DNA of 64,000 nucleotides from Actinomadura sp. NAK00032 (GTDB lineage: Bacteria > Actinomycetota > Actinomycetes > Streptosporangiales > Streptosporangiaceae): positions 6,572,001 to 6,636,000 of the forward strand of contig NZ_CP054932.1 of assembly GCF_013364275.1 (NCBI RefSeq), in the 5' to 3' direction. How positions within the stretch are numbered: position 1 is the first letter of the stretch; the number at the start of each line of letters is the position of its first letter. Below the pieces are notes generated by a model. That model worked only from the letters and a program-made list of their open reading frames with translations. It ran no database searches and was not told where the DNA came from. Made by a program: the position numbers and the translations under genes. This document shows positions 7,784 through 16,404 of this stretch, in pieces.

Positions 7784-9121
7784 TCAGCCCCGCACCAGCG
7801 TCGCGAGGCACTCCACGTGCTGGGTCATCGGGAAGGCGTCGAAGGCGCGCAGGCCCTCCAACGTCCAGCCGCGCTCGCTGAAATAGCCGAGGTCGCGGGC
7901 CAGCGTCGCCGGGTCGCAGGACACATAGGCGATCTTGCGGCCGGCGAGCCGGGTGATGTGCTCGACGACGTCGCGGCCCGCGCCGGTGCGCGGCGGGTCG
8001 AGGACGACGACGTCGGCGCGCCGGACGCGCTCGCCCCGGTGGTGGCCGCCGCCGCGCTTGTTCTGCGTGCGGGAGCCGCTGGACGCGCGGCCGAACTCCA
8101 GGTCGGCGACGACCTCCTCGACGGGGCCGCGCTCGATCGACACGTTCGGCAGGTCGCGCAGGTTGAAGCGGGCGTCGCGGACGGCCTGCCCGTCCGCCTC
8201 GACGCCGACGACGAGGCCGTCCGGGCCGATCCGGTCGGCGAGCACGCCGGCGAACAGGCCGACGCCGCAGTACAGGTCGAGGGCGATGTCGCCGGGCTTG
8301 GGTTCGAGGGCGTCCAGCACGGCGTCGGCGAGCAGCTGCGCCGCGCCCGGGTGGACCTGCCAGAAGCCGCTGCCGCTCACCTGGAACAGCCGCCCGGAGA
8401 CCTCCTCGCGGACGTACGGCAGGTTGGCGCCCGGCTCCGGCTTGCCGCGCACTAGCCGGACCGGCACGTCCAGCCGCGGCACCTTGATCTTGCGGCGGTC
8501 GCGGCCGCGCAGCACGACCAGGCGGTCGCCGGTGGTGGCGGAGACGATGCCCTCGACGCCGGACGCCCCCGGCCAGCGCTTGTGCTCGATGCCCATCGCC
8601 TCGACGCCCGGGTGGGCGATCAGGCACTCGTCGATCGGCTCGATGTCGTGCGAGCGGTGCCTGCGCAGCCCGACGGTGCCGGACGCGACGGCGAACTGCA
8701 CGCGGGTGCGCCAGCCCAGGCCGGGCGGCGGCGCGACCTCGGAGTCGACCGGGTAGGGGACCTCTTCGACCGTCACCGTGCGGGTGATGCCGGCGAGGCG
8801 CTGGAGCTGCTCCTGCACCACGGCCGCCTTGAGCGCCCGCTGGGCGGGCAGCGAGGCGTGCTGCCAGTCGCAGCCGCCGCAGCGGCCCGGCCCGGCGAAC
8901 GGGCAGGGCGGCTGGACGCGGTCCGGGGACGCCTCGATGATCTCCACGGCGTCGGCGCGCAGGAAGTTCTTGGTCCGGTCGGTGACGCGGGCCCGCACCC
9001 GTTCGCCGGGCAGGGCGTGCCGGACGAAGACCACCCGGCCCTCGTGCCGGGCGACGCAGAATCCGCCGTTGGCGACGTTGCCGACCTCCAGTTCGAGGAC
9101 GTCGGGTTCGAGTTCAGTCAC
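7784..9121 (-). CDS. TrmA/RlmD-family rRNA or tRNA uracil-5 methyltransferase
   Basis: A 445-residue SAM-dependent enzyme. It has an N-terminal TRAM domain (about 5-65), a Cys cluster CPFAGPGRCGGCDW typical of a [4Fe-4S] site, the SAM loop LDLYCGVGLFAGVLA, then VVVLDPPRTGAG and the catalytic cysteine in YVSCDPATLARDL. It is the counterpart of Rv2689c, and the APC permease next to it matches Rv2690c. The GTG at 9121 overlaps the permease stop codon by eight bases (GTGACTGA), so translation is probably coupled. GTG 9133 and GTG 9142 are in-frame alternatives. The target uridine is not predictable. A charged insert follows the SAM domain (SSGSRTQNKRGGGHHRGE). Confidence 0.88.
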   Translation of the reverse strand: MTELEPDVLELEVGNVANGGFCVARHEGRVVFVRHALPGERVRARVTDRTKNFLRADAVEIIEASPDRVQPPCPFAGPGRCGGCDWQHASLPAQRALKAAVVQEQLQRLAGITRTVTVEEVPYPVDSEVAPPPGLGWRTRVQFAVASGTVGLRRHRSHDIEPIDECLIAHPGVEAMGIEHKRWPGASGVEGIVSATTGDRLVVLRGRDRRKIKVPRLDVPVRLVRGKPEPGANLPYVREEVSGRLFQVSGSGFWQVHPGAAQLLADAVLDALEPKPGDIALDLYCGVGLFAGVLADRIGPDGLVVGVEADGQAVRDARFNLRDLPNVSIERGPVEEVVADLEFGRASSGSRTQNKRGGGHHRGERVRRADVVVLDPPRTGAGRDVVEHITRLAGRKIAYVSCDPATLARDLGYFSERGWTLEGLRAFDAFPMTQHVECLATLVRG

Positions 9122-11147
9122 GATCCGAAACACTACCGGCACCGGGGCGCGCCCCGGTCCGCGGCGGGCGCCGGGACGCCCCGGGCCCGGGCGGCTCGAC
9201 CCGCCCCTTCAGCCGGTCCGACGACTGCAGCTGCCACGCGACGCTGGTCACCATGACGCCCGGCTGGAACAGCAGCCGCCCCTTCAGCCGCAGCGCGCTC
9301 TGGTTGTGCAGCAACTGCTCCCACCAGTGCCCGACGACGTACTCGGGAATGAACACGGTCACCACGTCGCGGGGGCTGCGCCGCCGGACGCTCTTGACGT
9401 AGGCGAGGACGGGACGGGTGATCTCCCGGTACGGCGAGTCGAGGATCTTCAGCGGGACGGGGATGTCGAGGGCGTCCCACTCCTCCTGGAGGCGCCGGGA
9501 CTCCTCGGCGTCCACCGCGACGGTCACCGCCTCCAGCGTGGACGGCCGGGTGGCGCGGGCGTAGGCCAGTGCCCGCAGCGTCGGCTTGTGGATCTTCGAG
9601 ACGAGCACGATGCCGTGGTTGCGGGCGGGCAGCGCGACGTCCTCGCCGGAGGGCACGAGCTCCTCGGCGATCCGGTCGTAGTGCCGCCGGATCGCCTTCA
9701 TCAGCAGGAACAGCAGCGGCATCGCGATGCACACGATGTAGGCGCCGAGCGCGAACTTGGTGATCAGCACGACGACGAGGACGATGCCGGTGAGGGTGGC
9801 GCCGAACGCGTTGATGCCGCGGGAGGTCTTCATCCGGCGGCGCTGCGCGGCGTCCTGCTCGGCGGCGAGCAGCCGGTTCCAGTGCCGCACCATGCCGACC
9901 TGGCTGACGGTGAACGACACGAAGACGCCGACGGTGTAGAGCGGGATCAGCCGGCTGACGGACGCGTCGTAGGCGTAGATCAGCAGCCCCGCCATGGTGG
10001 CGAGGATGATGATGCCGTTGCTGTAGGCGAGCCGGTCGCCGCGGGTGTGCAGCTGGCGCGGCAGGTACCGGTTCTGGGCGAGCACCGAGGCGAGCACCGG
10101 GAACCCGTTGAACGCGGTGTTGGCGGCGAGGAACAGGATCAGCGCGGTCATCGCGGTGACCAGCGCGAAGCCCGGGGTGAAGTTGCTGAACACGGTGTGC
10201 GCGACCTGCGCGATCACCGGGTCGGCGTGCTCGATCACCTCCCCGGTGGCCGGGTCGACGAGCTTGCTGTCCTGGCCGAGGTCGGTGAACCGGACGTCGG
10301 TGATGAACGCGAACGCGACCACCCCGCCGAACATCGTCATCGCGACGAGCCCGAGCGCCAGCAGCGTGCGGGCGGCGTTCTCGCCCTTGGGCTTGCGGAA
10401 CGCCGGGACCCCGTTGCTGATCGCCTCCACCCCGGTCAGCGCGGCGCAGCCGGACGAGAACGCCCGCAGCAGCAGGAAGACCAGCGCGAACCCGGCGATG
10501 TCGGTCTCGTCGCCGCGGACCTCCAGGTGCGCGGTCTCCGCCTGCAGCTCGGCGCCCGCGACCAGCCGGATCAGGCCCCACGCCAGCATGCTGAACACCG
10601 CGAACATGAACAGGTAGGTGGGGATCGCGAACGCGATCCCGGCCTCCTTGATGCCGCGCAGGTTGCCGATGGTGAGCGCGACGACGATGCCGATCGCCAC
10701 CGCGACCTCGTGCGGCTGCATGAACGTCAGCAGCGCGCCGAGGTTCTCCACGCCGGAGGAGACCGACACCGCGACGGTGAGGGTGTAGTCGACGAGCAGC
10801 GCGCTCGCGACGAGCACGCCCCAGTTGCTGCCGAGGTTGGTGGTGGCGACCTCGAAGTCGCCGCCGCCGCTCTGGTAGGCCCGGACGTTCTGCCGGTAGG
10901 ACGCGACCACGGTCAGCAGGATCACCACCACGGCCGCGGCCACCCAGGGGGTGTAGTGGTACATCACGAGACCGCCCGCACCGAGCGCGAGCAGGATCTC
11001 CTGCGGGGCGTAGGCCACCGAGGACAGGGCGTCGCTGGCGAAGACCGGCAGCGCGATCCGCTTCTTCAGCAGCTGCTCGTGCTGCTGTGAACTGCTCAGC
11101 GCGCGGCCCAGCAGCAGCCGCTTCGCGAGGTCCGGAACCCTTGACAC
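9114..11147 (-). CDS. APC-superfamily permease (Rv2690c-like)
   Basis: A 677-residue protein with about 12 membrane helices followed by a soluble C-terminal domain of about 190 residues. The first helix has FASDALSSVAYAPQEILLAL, highly characteristic of this subfamily. TGVEAISNGVPAFRKPKGENA is the APC loop motif. The soluble tail (GIVLVSKIHKPTLRALAYARA) resembles the nucleotide-binding cytoplasmic domains of KimA-type potassium transporters. The gene is divergent from ceoB/ceoC, the TrkA/RCK K+ regulators, as in mycobacteria, so K+ rather than amino-acid transport is plausible. The GTG at 11147 was chosen to match the usual N-terminus (SRVPDLAKRLLLGRAL). The long upstream frame is non-coding. 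Confidence 0.82.
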   Translation of the reverse strand: MSRVPDLAKRLLLGRALSSSQQHEQLLKKRIALPVFASDALSSVAYAPQEILLALGAGGLVMYHYTPWVAAAVVVILLTVVASYRQNVRAYQSGGGDFEVATTNLGSNWGVLVASALLVDYTLTVAVSVSSGVENLGALLTFMQPHEVAVAIGIVVALTIGNLRGIKEAGIAFAIPTYLFMFAVFSMLAWGLIRLVAGAELQAETAHLEVRGDETDIAGFALVFLLLRAFSSGCAALTGVEAISNGVPAFRKPKGENAARTLLALGLVAMTMFGGVVAFAFITDVRFTDLGQDSKLVDPATGEVIEHADPVIAQVAHTVFSNFTPGFALVTAMTALILFLAANTAFNGFPVLASVLAQNRYLPRQLHTRGDRLAYSNGIIILATMAGLLIYAYDASVSRLIPLYTVGVFVSFTVSQVGMVRHWNRLLAAEQDAAQRRRMKTSRGINAFGATLTGIVLVVVLITKFALGAYIVCIAMPLLFLLMKAIRRHYDRIAEELVPSGEDVALPARNHGIVLVSKIHKPTLRALAYARATRPSTLEAVTVAVDAEESRRLQEEWDALDIPVPLKILDSPYREITRPVLAYVKSVRRRSPRDVVTVFIPEYVVGHWWEQLLHNQSALRLKGRLLFQPGVMVTSVAWQLQSSDRLKGRVEPPGPGASRRPPRTGARPGAGSVSDRD

Positions 11148-11278
11148 GAAAGGAGAGCCTAGCCCGCGCCGATGACACCGTTTTCCGCGCCCGGCCGGAG
11201 ACCTGGTTGGGTAGTACTCGCCTGGGGGGATGTGTAGGTTTGCAGCCCGGCAGGGAGCATTTTCGGACAACCGTCCTC

Positions 11279-11354
11279 GGGTGCGGCACGGCGTCGGCGG
11301 CGCAGCGACGAATGCCGTGCACCCGCGCGGGGGTACAGGGGGAGCGTCCCCCTG
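11279..11354 (+). promoter_or_regulatory. Structured 5' leader of ceoB
   Basis: Two hairpins lie 20-95 bases before the ceoB start. The first pairs GGGTGC (11279-11284) plus ACGGC (11288-11292) with GCCGTGCACCC (11314-11324), leaving a GGC bulge, and has an inner GTCG/CGAC stem. The second is CAGGGGGA/TCCCCCTG (11336-11354) with a GCG loop. Either could act in cis on translation. No known riboswitch consensus was recognised. Confidence 0.4.
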
Positions 11355-11373
11355 GACGGAAGAGGGAACGGCC

Positions 11374-12039
11374 GTGCATATCGTGATCATGGGATGCGGG
11401 CGGGTCGGCTCGACGCTCGCCCACATCCTGGAGGACAAGGGCCATTCGGTGGCCATCATCGACCAGAATCCGGAGGCGTTCCGCCGGCTGCGCAGCGGGT
11501 TCCGGGGCCGCCGCATCACCGGGTTCGGATTCGACCGCGATGTGATCGCCGAGGCGGGCATCGAGCGGGCGGCCGCGTTCGTGGCCGTCAGCAGCGGCGA
11601 CAACTCCAACATCATCTCCGCCCGGGTGGCGCGCGAGACGTTCGGCGTCGACAACGTGGTGGCCCGGATCTACGACCCGCGCCGCGCGGAGGTCTACCAG
11701 CGCCTCGGCATCCCCACGGTCGCGACGGTCCGCTGGACGGCCGACCAGATCCTGCGCCGGCTGCTGCCGGAGGGCGCCGAGCCGCTGTGGCGCGACCCGA
11801 CCGGCGCGGTCGTCCTCGCCGAGCTGGACTCCGGGCACCTGTGGGTCGGTGCGAAGGTCGGCGCGCTGGAGGAGCACGCGGGCACCCGGGTGGCGTTCCT
11901 GTCGCGGATGGGCGAGGCCCTCGTCCCCGACCGGGACACGGTGATCCAGGACGGCGACATCGTGCACATCATGGCGAGCGCCGACGATCTGGAGCGGGTG
12001 AACGCCGCCGTCGCGGCGCGGAACGGGGAGGACGCCTGA
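11374..12039 (+). CDS. ceoB: TrkA/RCK-type potassium channel regulator CeoB
   Basis: A 221-residue cytosolic protein: an N-terminal Rossmann RCK_N domain (MHIVIMGCGRVGSTLA, acidic D at the second strand in IIDQNP) and a C-terminal RCK_C/TrkA_C domain from about residue 135. These proteins bind NAD(H) or nucleotides and gate Trk/Ktr-type K+ uptake. The GTG at 11374 is supported by GAGGG eight bases upstream. The gene overlaps ceoC by one base (TGATG), so the two are co-translated. Gene order equals Rv2691-Rv2692 of M. tuberculosis. The membrane subunit is not in the pair; the divergent APC permease is a candidate partner, by inference. Confidence 0.9.
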   Translation: MHIVIMGCGRVGSTLAHILEDKGHSVAIIDQNPEAFRRLRSGFRGRRITGFGFDRDVIAEAGIERAAAFVAVSSGDNSNIISARVARETFGVDNVVARIYDPRRAEVYQRLGIPTVATVRWTADQILRRLLPEGAEPLWRDPTGAVVLAELDSGHLWVGAKVGALEEHAGTRVAFLSRMGEALVPDRDTVIQDGDIVHIMASADDLERVNAAVAARNGEDA

Positions 12040-12698
12040 TGCGGGTCGCGATCGCCGGGGCCGGCGCGGTGGGCCGCTCCATCGCCCAGGAGCTGCTGGA
12101 GAACGGGCACGAGGTGCTCCTGATCGACAAGAGCCCCAAGGCCATCAAGGTGGAGATGGTGCCGCGCGCGGAGTGGCTGCTGGCCGACGCGTGCGAGATC
12201 GCCTCGCTGGACGACGCGGCGCTGGAGCGCTGCCAGGTCGTGGTCGCCTCCTCCGGCGACGACAAGGTCAACCTCGTGGTGTCGCTGCTGGCGAAGACCG
12301 AGTACGGGGTACCGCGCGTGGTGGCGCGGATCAACCACCCGAACAACGAGTGGCTGTTCAACGAGTCGTGGGGCGTGGACGTCGCGGTGTCCACGCCGCG
12401 GCTGCTGTCGGCGCTGGTGGAGGAGGCCGTCAGCGTCGGCGACCTCGTCCGGCTGATGACGTTCCGGCAGGGCGAGGCCAACCTGGTCGAGCTGACGCTG
12501 CCGGACGACGCGCCGCTCGGCGGGCAGCGGGTCGGGTCGGTGGAGTGGCCGCGCGACACCGCGCTCGTGGCGATCCTGCGGGAGGGCCGGGTGCTGGTGC
12601 CCTCGTCCGACGACACCCTGGAGCCGGGCGACGAGCTGATGTTCGTGGCCAGCCAGGACGTCGAGGACGAGCTCGCCGAACTGCTCGGCGGGCGCTGA
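12039..12698 (+). CDS. ceoC: TrkA/RCK-type potassium channel regulator CeoC
   Basis: A 219-residue paralogue of the preceding protein, with RCK_N (MRVAIAGAGAVGRSIAQELLENGH, LIDKSP) and a C-terminal TrkA_C domain (ANLVELTLPDDAPLGGQRVG to ELMFVASQDV). The ATG at 12039 shares its A with the ceoB stop codon. RCK proteins work as dimers or octameric rings, so CeoB and CeoC probably form a hetero-assembly that controls K+ transport. The gene is followed by a convergent DUF3159 membrane protein 45 bases away. This is the same arrangement as Rv2692-Rv2693c. Confidence 0.9.
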   Translation: MRVAIAGAGAVGRSIAQELLENGHEVLLIDKSPKAIKVEMVPRAEWLLADACEIASLDDAALERCQVVVASSGDDKVNLVVSLLAKTEYGVPRVVARINHPNNEWLFNESWGVDVAVSTPRLLSALVEEAVSVGDLVRLMTFRQGEANLVELTLPDDAPLGGQRVGSVEWPRDTALVAILREGRVLVPSSDDTLEPGDELMFVASQDVEDELAELLGGR

Positions 12699-12743
12699 GC
12701 CCTTCGCCGAGACCTCCGCTGAGGACCCGCCCGGCCGTTTCGG

Positions 12744-13421
12744 TCAGGCGGGTTCTTCGCGTTCGATCGGGGTGCGGCCGCGGGCGAGCAGCCACACCAT
12801 CGCCGCCAGCGCGGCGACCTGCAGCGGCCAGCCCATCACGATCTTGGCGGTGCCGAGCAGCCCGCTCTGGTCGCCGTCGGCGAGATAGATCGGGTACTGG
12901 ACGGCGACGCGCGCCGCGCAGGGCAGCACCAGCAGCCAGGTGAGCCGCGAGCACAGCCTCACGATGCCGGGGTCGCGCCGCCAGGCGGTCGGGTCGCCGG
13001 TGACCGAGCCGATGATGAACCCCACGACGGGCCACCGCACCGCGATCGAGAAGATCATCGCGGCGGCGTAGCCGGCGTTGAGGATGATGCCGGGCAGGAA
13101 GGCGTCCTCGGCCTTGCCCGAGCGCAGCGCGAAGAACGCGGCGATGGCGATGCCGACGAGGCTGTTCAGCACGAACTGCGGGCTGGAGCGCTGCGCGATC
13201 CGGACGGCCAGCAGCACCACCGCCGCGCCGATCCCGGCCCCGACGGCGAGCTTGATGTTCTCGGCCACGACGTAGGTGCCGGTGAACGCGATCGTGGGGA
13301 CGGCGGCCTCCAGCATGCCGCGGACGCCGCCGAGCGCCTTGGTGAGCTGGGCGCGCACGGCCGCCTCGACGGTGTCGTGCGCGGCGGTCTCCCGCCCGCT
13401 GCCGGCTGTCGTCTCGCTCAC
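12744..13421 (-). CDS. DUF3159 membrane protein (Rv2693c-like)
   Basis: A 225-residue protein with five or six hydrophobic segments from about residue 38 on (AAVPTIAFTGTYVVAE, AGIGAAVVLLAVRI, FVLNSLVGIAIAAFFA and others). The family is actinobacterial and of unknown function. IGSVTGDPTAWRRDP is the most polar conserved loop. The gene starts at a GTG (13421) and lies just downstream of the OB-fold gene on the same strand, 46 bases apart, so the two are probably one operon. Gene order matches Rv2694c-Rv2693c. No enzymatic motif is visible. Confidence 0.85.
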   Translation of the reverse strand: MSETTAGSGRETAAHDTVEAAVRAQLTKALGGVRGMLEAAVPTIAFTGTYVVAENIKLAVGAGIGAAVVLLAVRIAQRSSPQFVLNSLVGIAIAAFFALRSGKAEDAFLPGIILNAGYAAAMIFSIAVRWPVVGFIIGSVTGDPTAWRRDPGIVRLCSRLTWLLVLPCAARVAVQYPIYLADGDQSGLLGTAKIVMGWPLQVAALAAMVWLLARGRTPIEREEPA

Positions 13422-13467
13422 GCTGCCACTGCGCCCCTCTGCCCTCCCGGCCGCCCGGGGACGGCCG

Positions 13468-13890
13468 TCACGAGCCGCCGCGCAGCTCGTATCGCGGATT
13501 GAACATGACCTTGCGCCCGTCCTGCACGCTGACCAGCCCCTCGGCGCGCAGCCGGCGGCCCGGGTCGATGCCGGCGATCTTGCGGCGGCCGAGCCAGACC
13601 AGGCTGATCACGTCGGTGCCGTCGTAGAGCTCGGCCTCCAGCGCGGGCGCGCCGCCCCGCGGCCGCAGGGTCACGGTACGTAGCGTACCCGCCACGCAGT
13701 TGCGCGTGCGCGCGCCGCACTCGGTGATCGGCGTCGCGCCCTCGTCGCCGGTGGTCTTCTGCAGTTCCTCGGCCTCGAGTTCGGCCTTGCCGGCCGCCAT
13801 CCGCCGCAGGAAGCGCCGCAGACCGCCCCTGCCGCGCTCGTGCCCCTCGGGGTCCGCCTGGGGCGGCGTGCCGGCCGAAACCTCGTCCAT
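13468..13890 (-). CDS. OB-fold nucleic-acid-binding domain protein (Rv2694c-like)
   Basis: A 140-residue cytosolic protein. Residues 1-50 are charged and likely disordered. Residues 55-136 form an OB fold (GTLRTVTLRPRGGAPALEAELYDGTDVISLVWLG in two pieces, then GIDPGRRLRAEGLVS), as in RecG-like and aspartyl-tRNA-synthetase-like OB domains. It is found next to DUF3159 across actinobacteria. The exact role is unknown; single-strand DNA or RNA binding is inferred from the fold. The ATG at 13890 has GAGGT directly upstream, too close to be an ideal ribosome site, so a shorter product starting near residue 31 (MAAGKAELE) is possible. Confidence 0.8.
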   Translation of the reverse strand: MDEVSAGTPPQADPEGHERGRGGLRRFLRRMAAGKAELEAEELQKTTGDEGATPITECGARTRNCVAGTLRTVTLRPRGGAPALEAELYDGTDVISLVWLGRRKIAGIDPGRRLRAEGLVSVQDGRKVMFNPRYELRGGS

Positions 13891-13947
13891 ACCTCGAAGC
13901 GTATGACATCAGCGGACGAATCGACCCCCCGCCGGTGCCCCGGACGC

Positions 13948-13984
13948 GCGTGCGCGCCCATCCGGGCCGGATGGGCGCGCACGC
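13948..13984 (-). terminator. Strong hairpin after the ABC exporter operon
   Basis: A perfect 17-bp stem (GCGTGCGCGCCCATCCG and its complement) with a three-base loop. It lies just downstream of the FtsX-type permease and upstream of the OB-fold gene. No clear T-run follows. Confidence 0.7.
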
Positions 13985-14015
13985 GGGGCCGTCGGGCGGG
14001 CCGTCGGCGGGGCCG

Positions 14016-15374
14016 TCAGCGGAGGGCGGCCTCCACGGCCGGGACGCGAAACGTGCGGCGGGTCGCGCCGTAGGCCGTGACGCCGGTCAGGACGGCGGCG
14101 AGGGCGGCGACCGCGAGGTAGGTCCGCACGTCGCCGTCCGGGACGGCCGAGTCGCGGCGCGCCAGGCCGAACGGGACGATCGTGAAGACCGCCGCGACCG
14201 TCCCGAGAAGCACGCCGGTGACGGTCAGCACCACCGACTCCAGCGCCACCGCGCCGAGCAGCTGGCGCGGGGTGGCGCCGGCGAGCCGGGTCTGGCCGAA
14301 CTCGCGGCGCCGGTGCGCGGTCGCCGCGACCAGCGTGTTGACCAGCATGATCGCGGTGAACAGCACCACCATGCCGATGACGACGAAGTTGAGCGTCTCG
14401 ATGCTCTTCTGCTCGGCCGTCTTGGCGAGCCCGGAGGCGTCCATCGCCGCGTTCTCGGTGGCCTGGAGGTACAGGGTGCCGACGGCCGTCCCGACGAACA
14501 GCACGACCGGCGTGACCGCGGACGCCAGGGCGCACGTCCGGCGGCGCATCGTGGCCGCCGCGAGGTCCCCGGCCGCGCCGCCGAGCATCCGCAGCGGGCC
14601 GGCCGCGAGGACCGCCACCCGGCGCATGATCGCCGGGGCCAGCAGCGCCAGCCCGATCCCGGCGAAGATGTCGGCCTGCCCGGACGTCGCCATCGCGTCG
14701 CTGCCCTTGCCGTCCATCACCGTGACGGTGATGACCGCCTCGTTGACGGCGAGCAGCAGGAACAGCACCGCGAACACGATCCGCTTCTTGCTCAGCCGCG
14801 CGTCGTCGGCCGCGGCCGCGGCCATCGACTCCGCGACCCGGACGCGGACGGCGCGCCGCGCGGTGATCAGCGCGGCGGCGACCGCGGAGACCAGCGTGAC
14901 GCCGATCCCCATCGACAGCGCGGCGGCGCCGAAGTGGTGGCCGACCCCCGCCGGCACCTGGTCGGTGTCGTGCAGCAGCCCGAGCAGCGCCCGGCCGGCC
15001 CCGATCGCGGGGACGACCGCGAGCAGCGCCGCCGCCAGCGCCAGCCCCGCCGCCTCGCCGACGATCATGCGGGCGAGCTGCGCCGGGGTGGCGCCGACGC
15101 TCTTGAGCAGCGCGATCTCCGTCGCCCGCTGCCGGACCGACAGGGTCAGCGTCGAGGTGACCGCGAAGACCACCAGCAGCAGCCCCCAGCCGCCGACGAC
15201 GGTCGCCATCGTGACCAGCGTCTCGCGGGCGTCGCCGGTCGCGCCGCTCGCCTCCGCCGTGTCGAGCATCGAGGCGAACGCCATGATCATGATGGCGCCG
15301 AGGAACATCGCGAGGAAGCTCGCCGTGAACGCGCTCGTGCGCTTGCGCAGCGACCGCAGTGCCAGTCCGAACAT
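14016..15374 (-). CDS. FtsX-like/MacB-type ABC permease
   Basis: A 452-residue membrane protein with two copies of the FtsX fold, each starting with an amphipathic region and ending with three helices. The Lys/Gly-x-x-Gly-Ala-Thr signature follows the first long helix of each copy: LLKSVGATPAQLARM near residue 90 and TRLAGATPRQLLGAV near residue 365. This arrangement is typical of actinobacterial antibiotic or lipoprotein exporters of the MacB group. It is translated directly after its ATPase (one base between stop and start). The substrate is unknown. No regulator gene is adjacent. Confidence 0.85.
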   Translation of the reverse strand: MFGLALRSLRKRTSAFTASFLAMFLGAIMIMAFASMLDTAEASGATGDARETLVTMATVVGGWGLLLVVFAVTSTLTLSVRQRATEIALLKSVGATPAQLARMIVGEAAGLALAAALLAVVPAIGAGRALLGLLHDTDQVPAGVGHHFGAAALSMGIGVTLVSAVAAALITARRAVRVRVAESMAAAAADDARLSKKRIVFAVLFLLLAVNEAVITVTVMDGKGSDAMATSGQADIFAGIGLALLAPAIMRRVAVLAAGPLRMLGGAAGDLAAATMRRRTCALASAVTPVVLFVGTAVGTLYLQATENAAMDASGLAKTAEQKSIETLNFVVIGMVVLFTAIMLVNTLVAATAHRRREFGQTRLAGATPRQLLGAVALESVVLTVTGVLLGTVAAVFTIVPFGLARRDSAVPDGDVRTYLAVAALAAVLTGVTAYGATRRTFRVPAVEAALR

Positions 15375-15375
15375 G

Positions 15376-16173
15376 TCAGGCCCCCGCCATCGCGCGCTGC
15401 CGCTCGACCTCGTCGGCCAGGTGCGTCATCCGCTCCGCGACCGACTCGGCGGTCGGCGCGGTCTGGTGGCCGACGATCCGCCCGTCCGCCAGGTACAGCA
15501 CGGAGCCGGCGAACGACGCGGCGACCGGGTCGTGGGTGACCATCACGACAGTCTGCCCGAACGCCCGCACCGACTCCTGGAGCAGCCCCAGCACGGCGCG
15601 CGCGCTGCGGGTGTCGAGCGCGCCGGTCGGCTCGTCGGCGAACACCACCCGCGGCTCGGTCACCAGCGCCCGCGCGATCGCCACCCGCTGCTGCTGGCCG
15701 CCCGACAGCTCCGCCGGCAGGTGGTCCAGCCGGTCGCCGAGCCCCACCTTCTCCAGGACGGCCCGCGCCCGCGCCTTGTCGACCTTGCGGCCCGCGAGCT
15801 TCAGCGGCAGCACCGCGTTCTGCATCACGTCCAGGGTCGGCAGCAGGTTGAACTGCTGGAAGATGAAGCCGATCCGCCGCCGCCGGAACTTGGTGAGCGC
15901 GGCCTCGCCGCCGTCGGTCAGCTCCGCGCCGTCCACGAAGACCCGGCCCTCGGTGGGACGGTCCAGGCCCGCCGCGCACTGCAGCAGCGTGCTCTTGCCC
16001 GACCCCGACGGGCCCATCACCGCGGTGAACGACCCGGCCGGCAGCGACAGCGACACGCCGTCCAGCGCCACCACCTGATTGCCCTCGGCGCCGTAGACCT
16101 TGCGCACGCCGTCAAGCCGGAGCGCCTCACCGGGCACCTGGGCCGCCGGCGCGGTCCCGCCTCGTCCGAACAT
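15376..16173 (-). CDS. MacB/LolD-type ABC transporter ATP-binding protein
   Basis: A 265-residue ATPase: Walker A GPSGSGKST, Q-loop in GFIFQQFNLLPTL, signature LSGGQQQRVAIARAL, Walker B VVFADEPTGALD, and H-loop in MVTHDPVAAS. FxFQxFNLLP and DEPTGALD are diagnostic of the MacB/LolD group that pairs with FtsX-like permeases. The ATG at 16173 was chosen because GGAGG lies ten bases upstream. The longer frame to 16281 lacks a ribosome site. It is co-transcribed with the permease that follows. Confidence 0.9.
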   Translation of the reverse strand: MFGRGGTAPAAQVPGEALRLDGVRKVYGAEGNQVVALDGVSLSLPAGSFTAVMGPSGSGKSTLLQCAAGLDRPTEGRVFVDGAELTDGGEAALTKFRRRRIGFIFQQFNLLPTLDVMQNAVLPLKLAGRKVDKARARAVLEKVGLGDRLDHLPAELSGGQQQRVAIARALVTEPRVVFADEPTGALDTRSARAVLGLLQESVRAFGQTVVMVTHDPVAASFAGSVLYLADGRIVGHQTAPTAESVAERMTHLADEVERQRAMAGA

Positions 16174-16404
16174 CGTTCCCTTACCTCCGCCCGGCGCCCC
16201 CTCGCGGAGCGCCTCGGGAACGAAATTACGGACCGCGGACGCGGCCGGGGATGGGTCCAGCACGCCGATCGGGGTAGGCAAAACCCCACCATCGCCGGGA
16301 CGGCGGTTTCGCCCCCGGCACGCGCCGCCCGCTAGAGTCGCCTCCGGTGCGCCGGGAAGTCTGGTCGGCAGGTCCGTCAGCCGTACGCCCGACCGGGAGG
16401 CTCA

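Noticed and set aside
11160..11373. ydaO-type c-di-AMP riboswitch before ceoB
   Set aside because: The region is folded, but the conserved motifs of that riboswitch class were not found.
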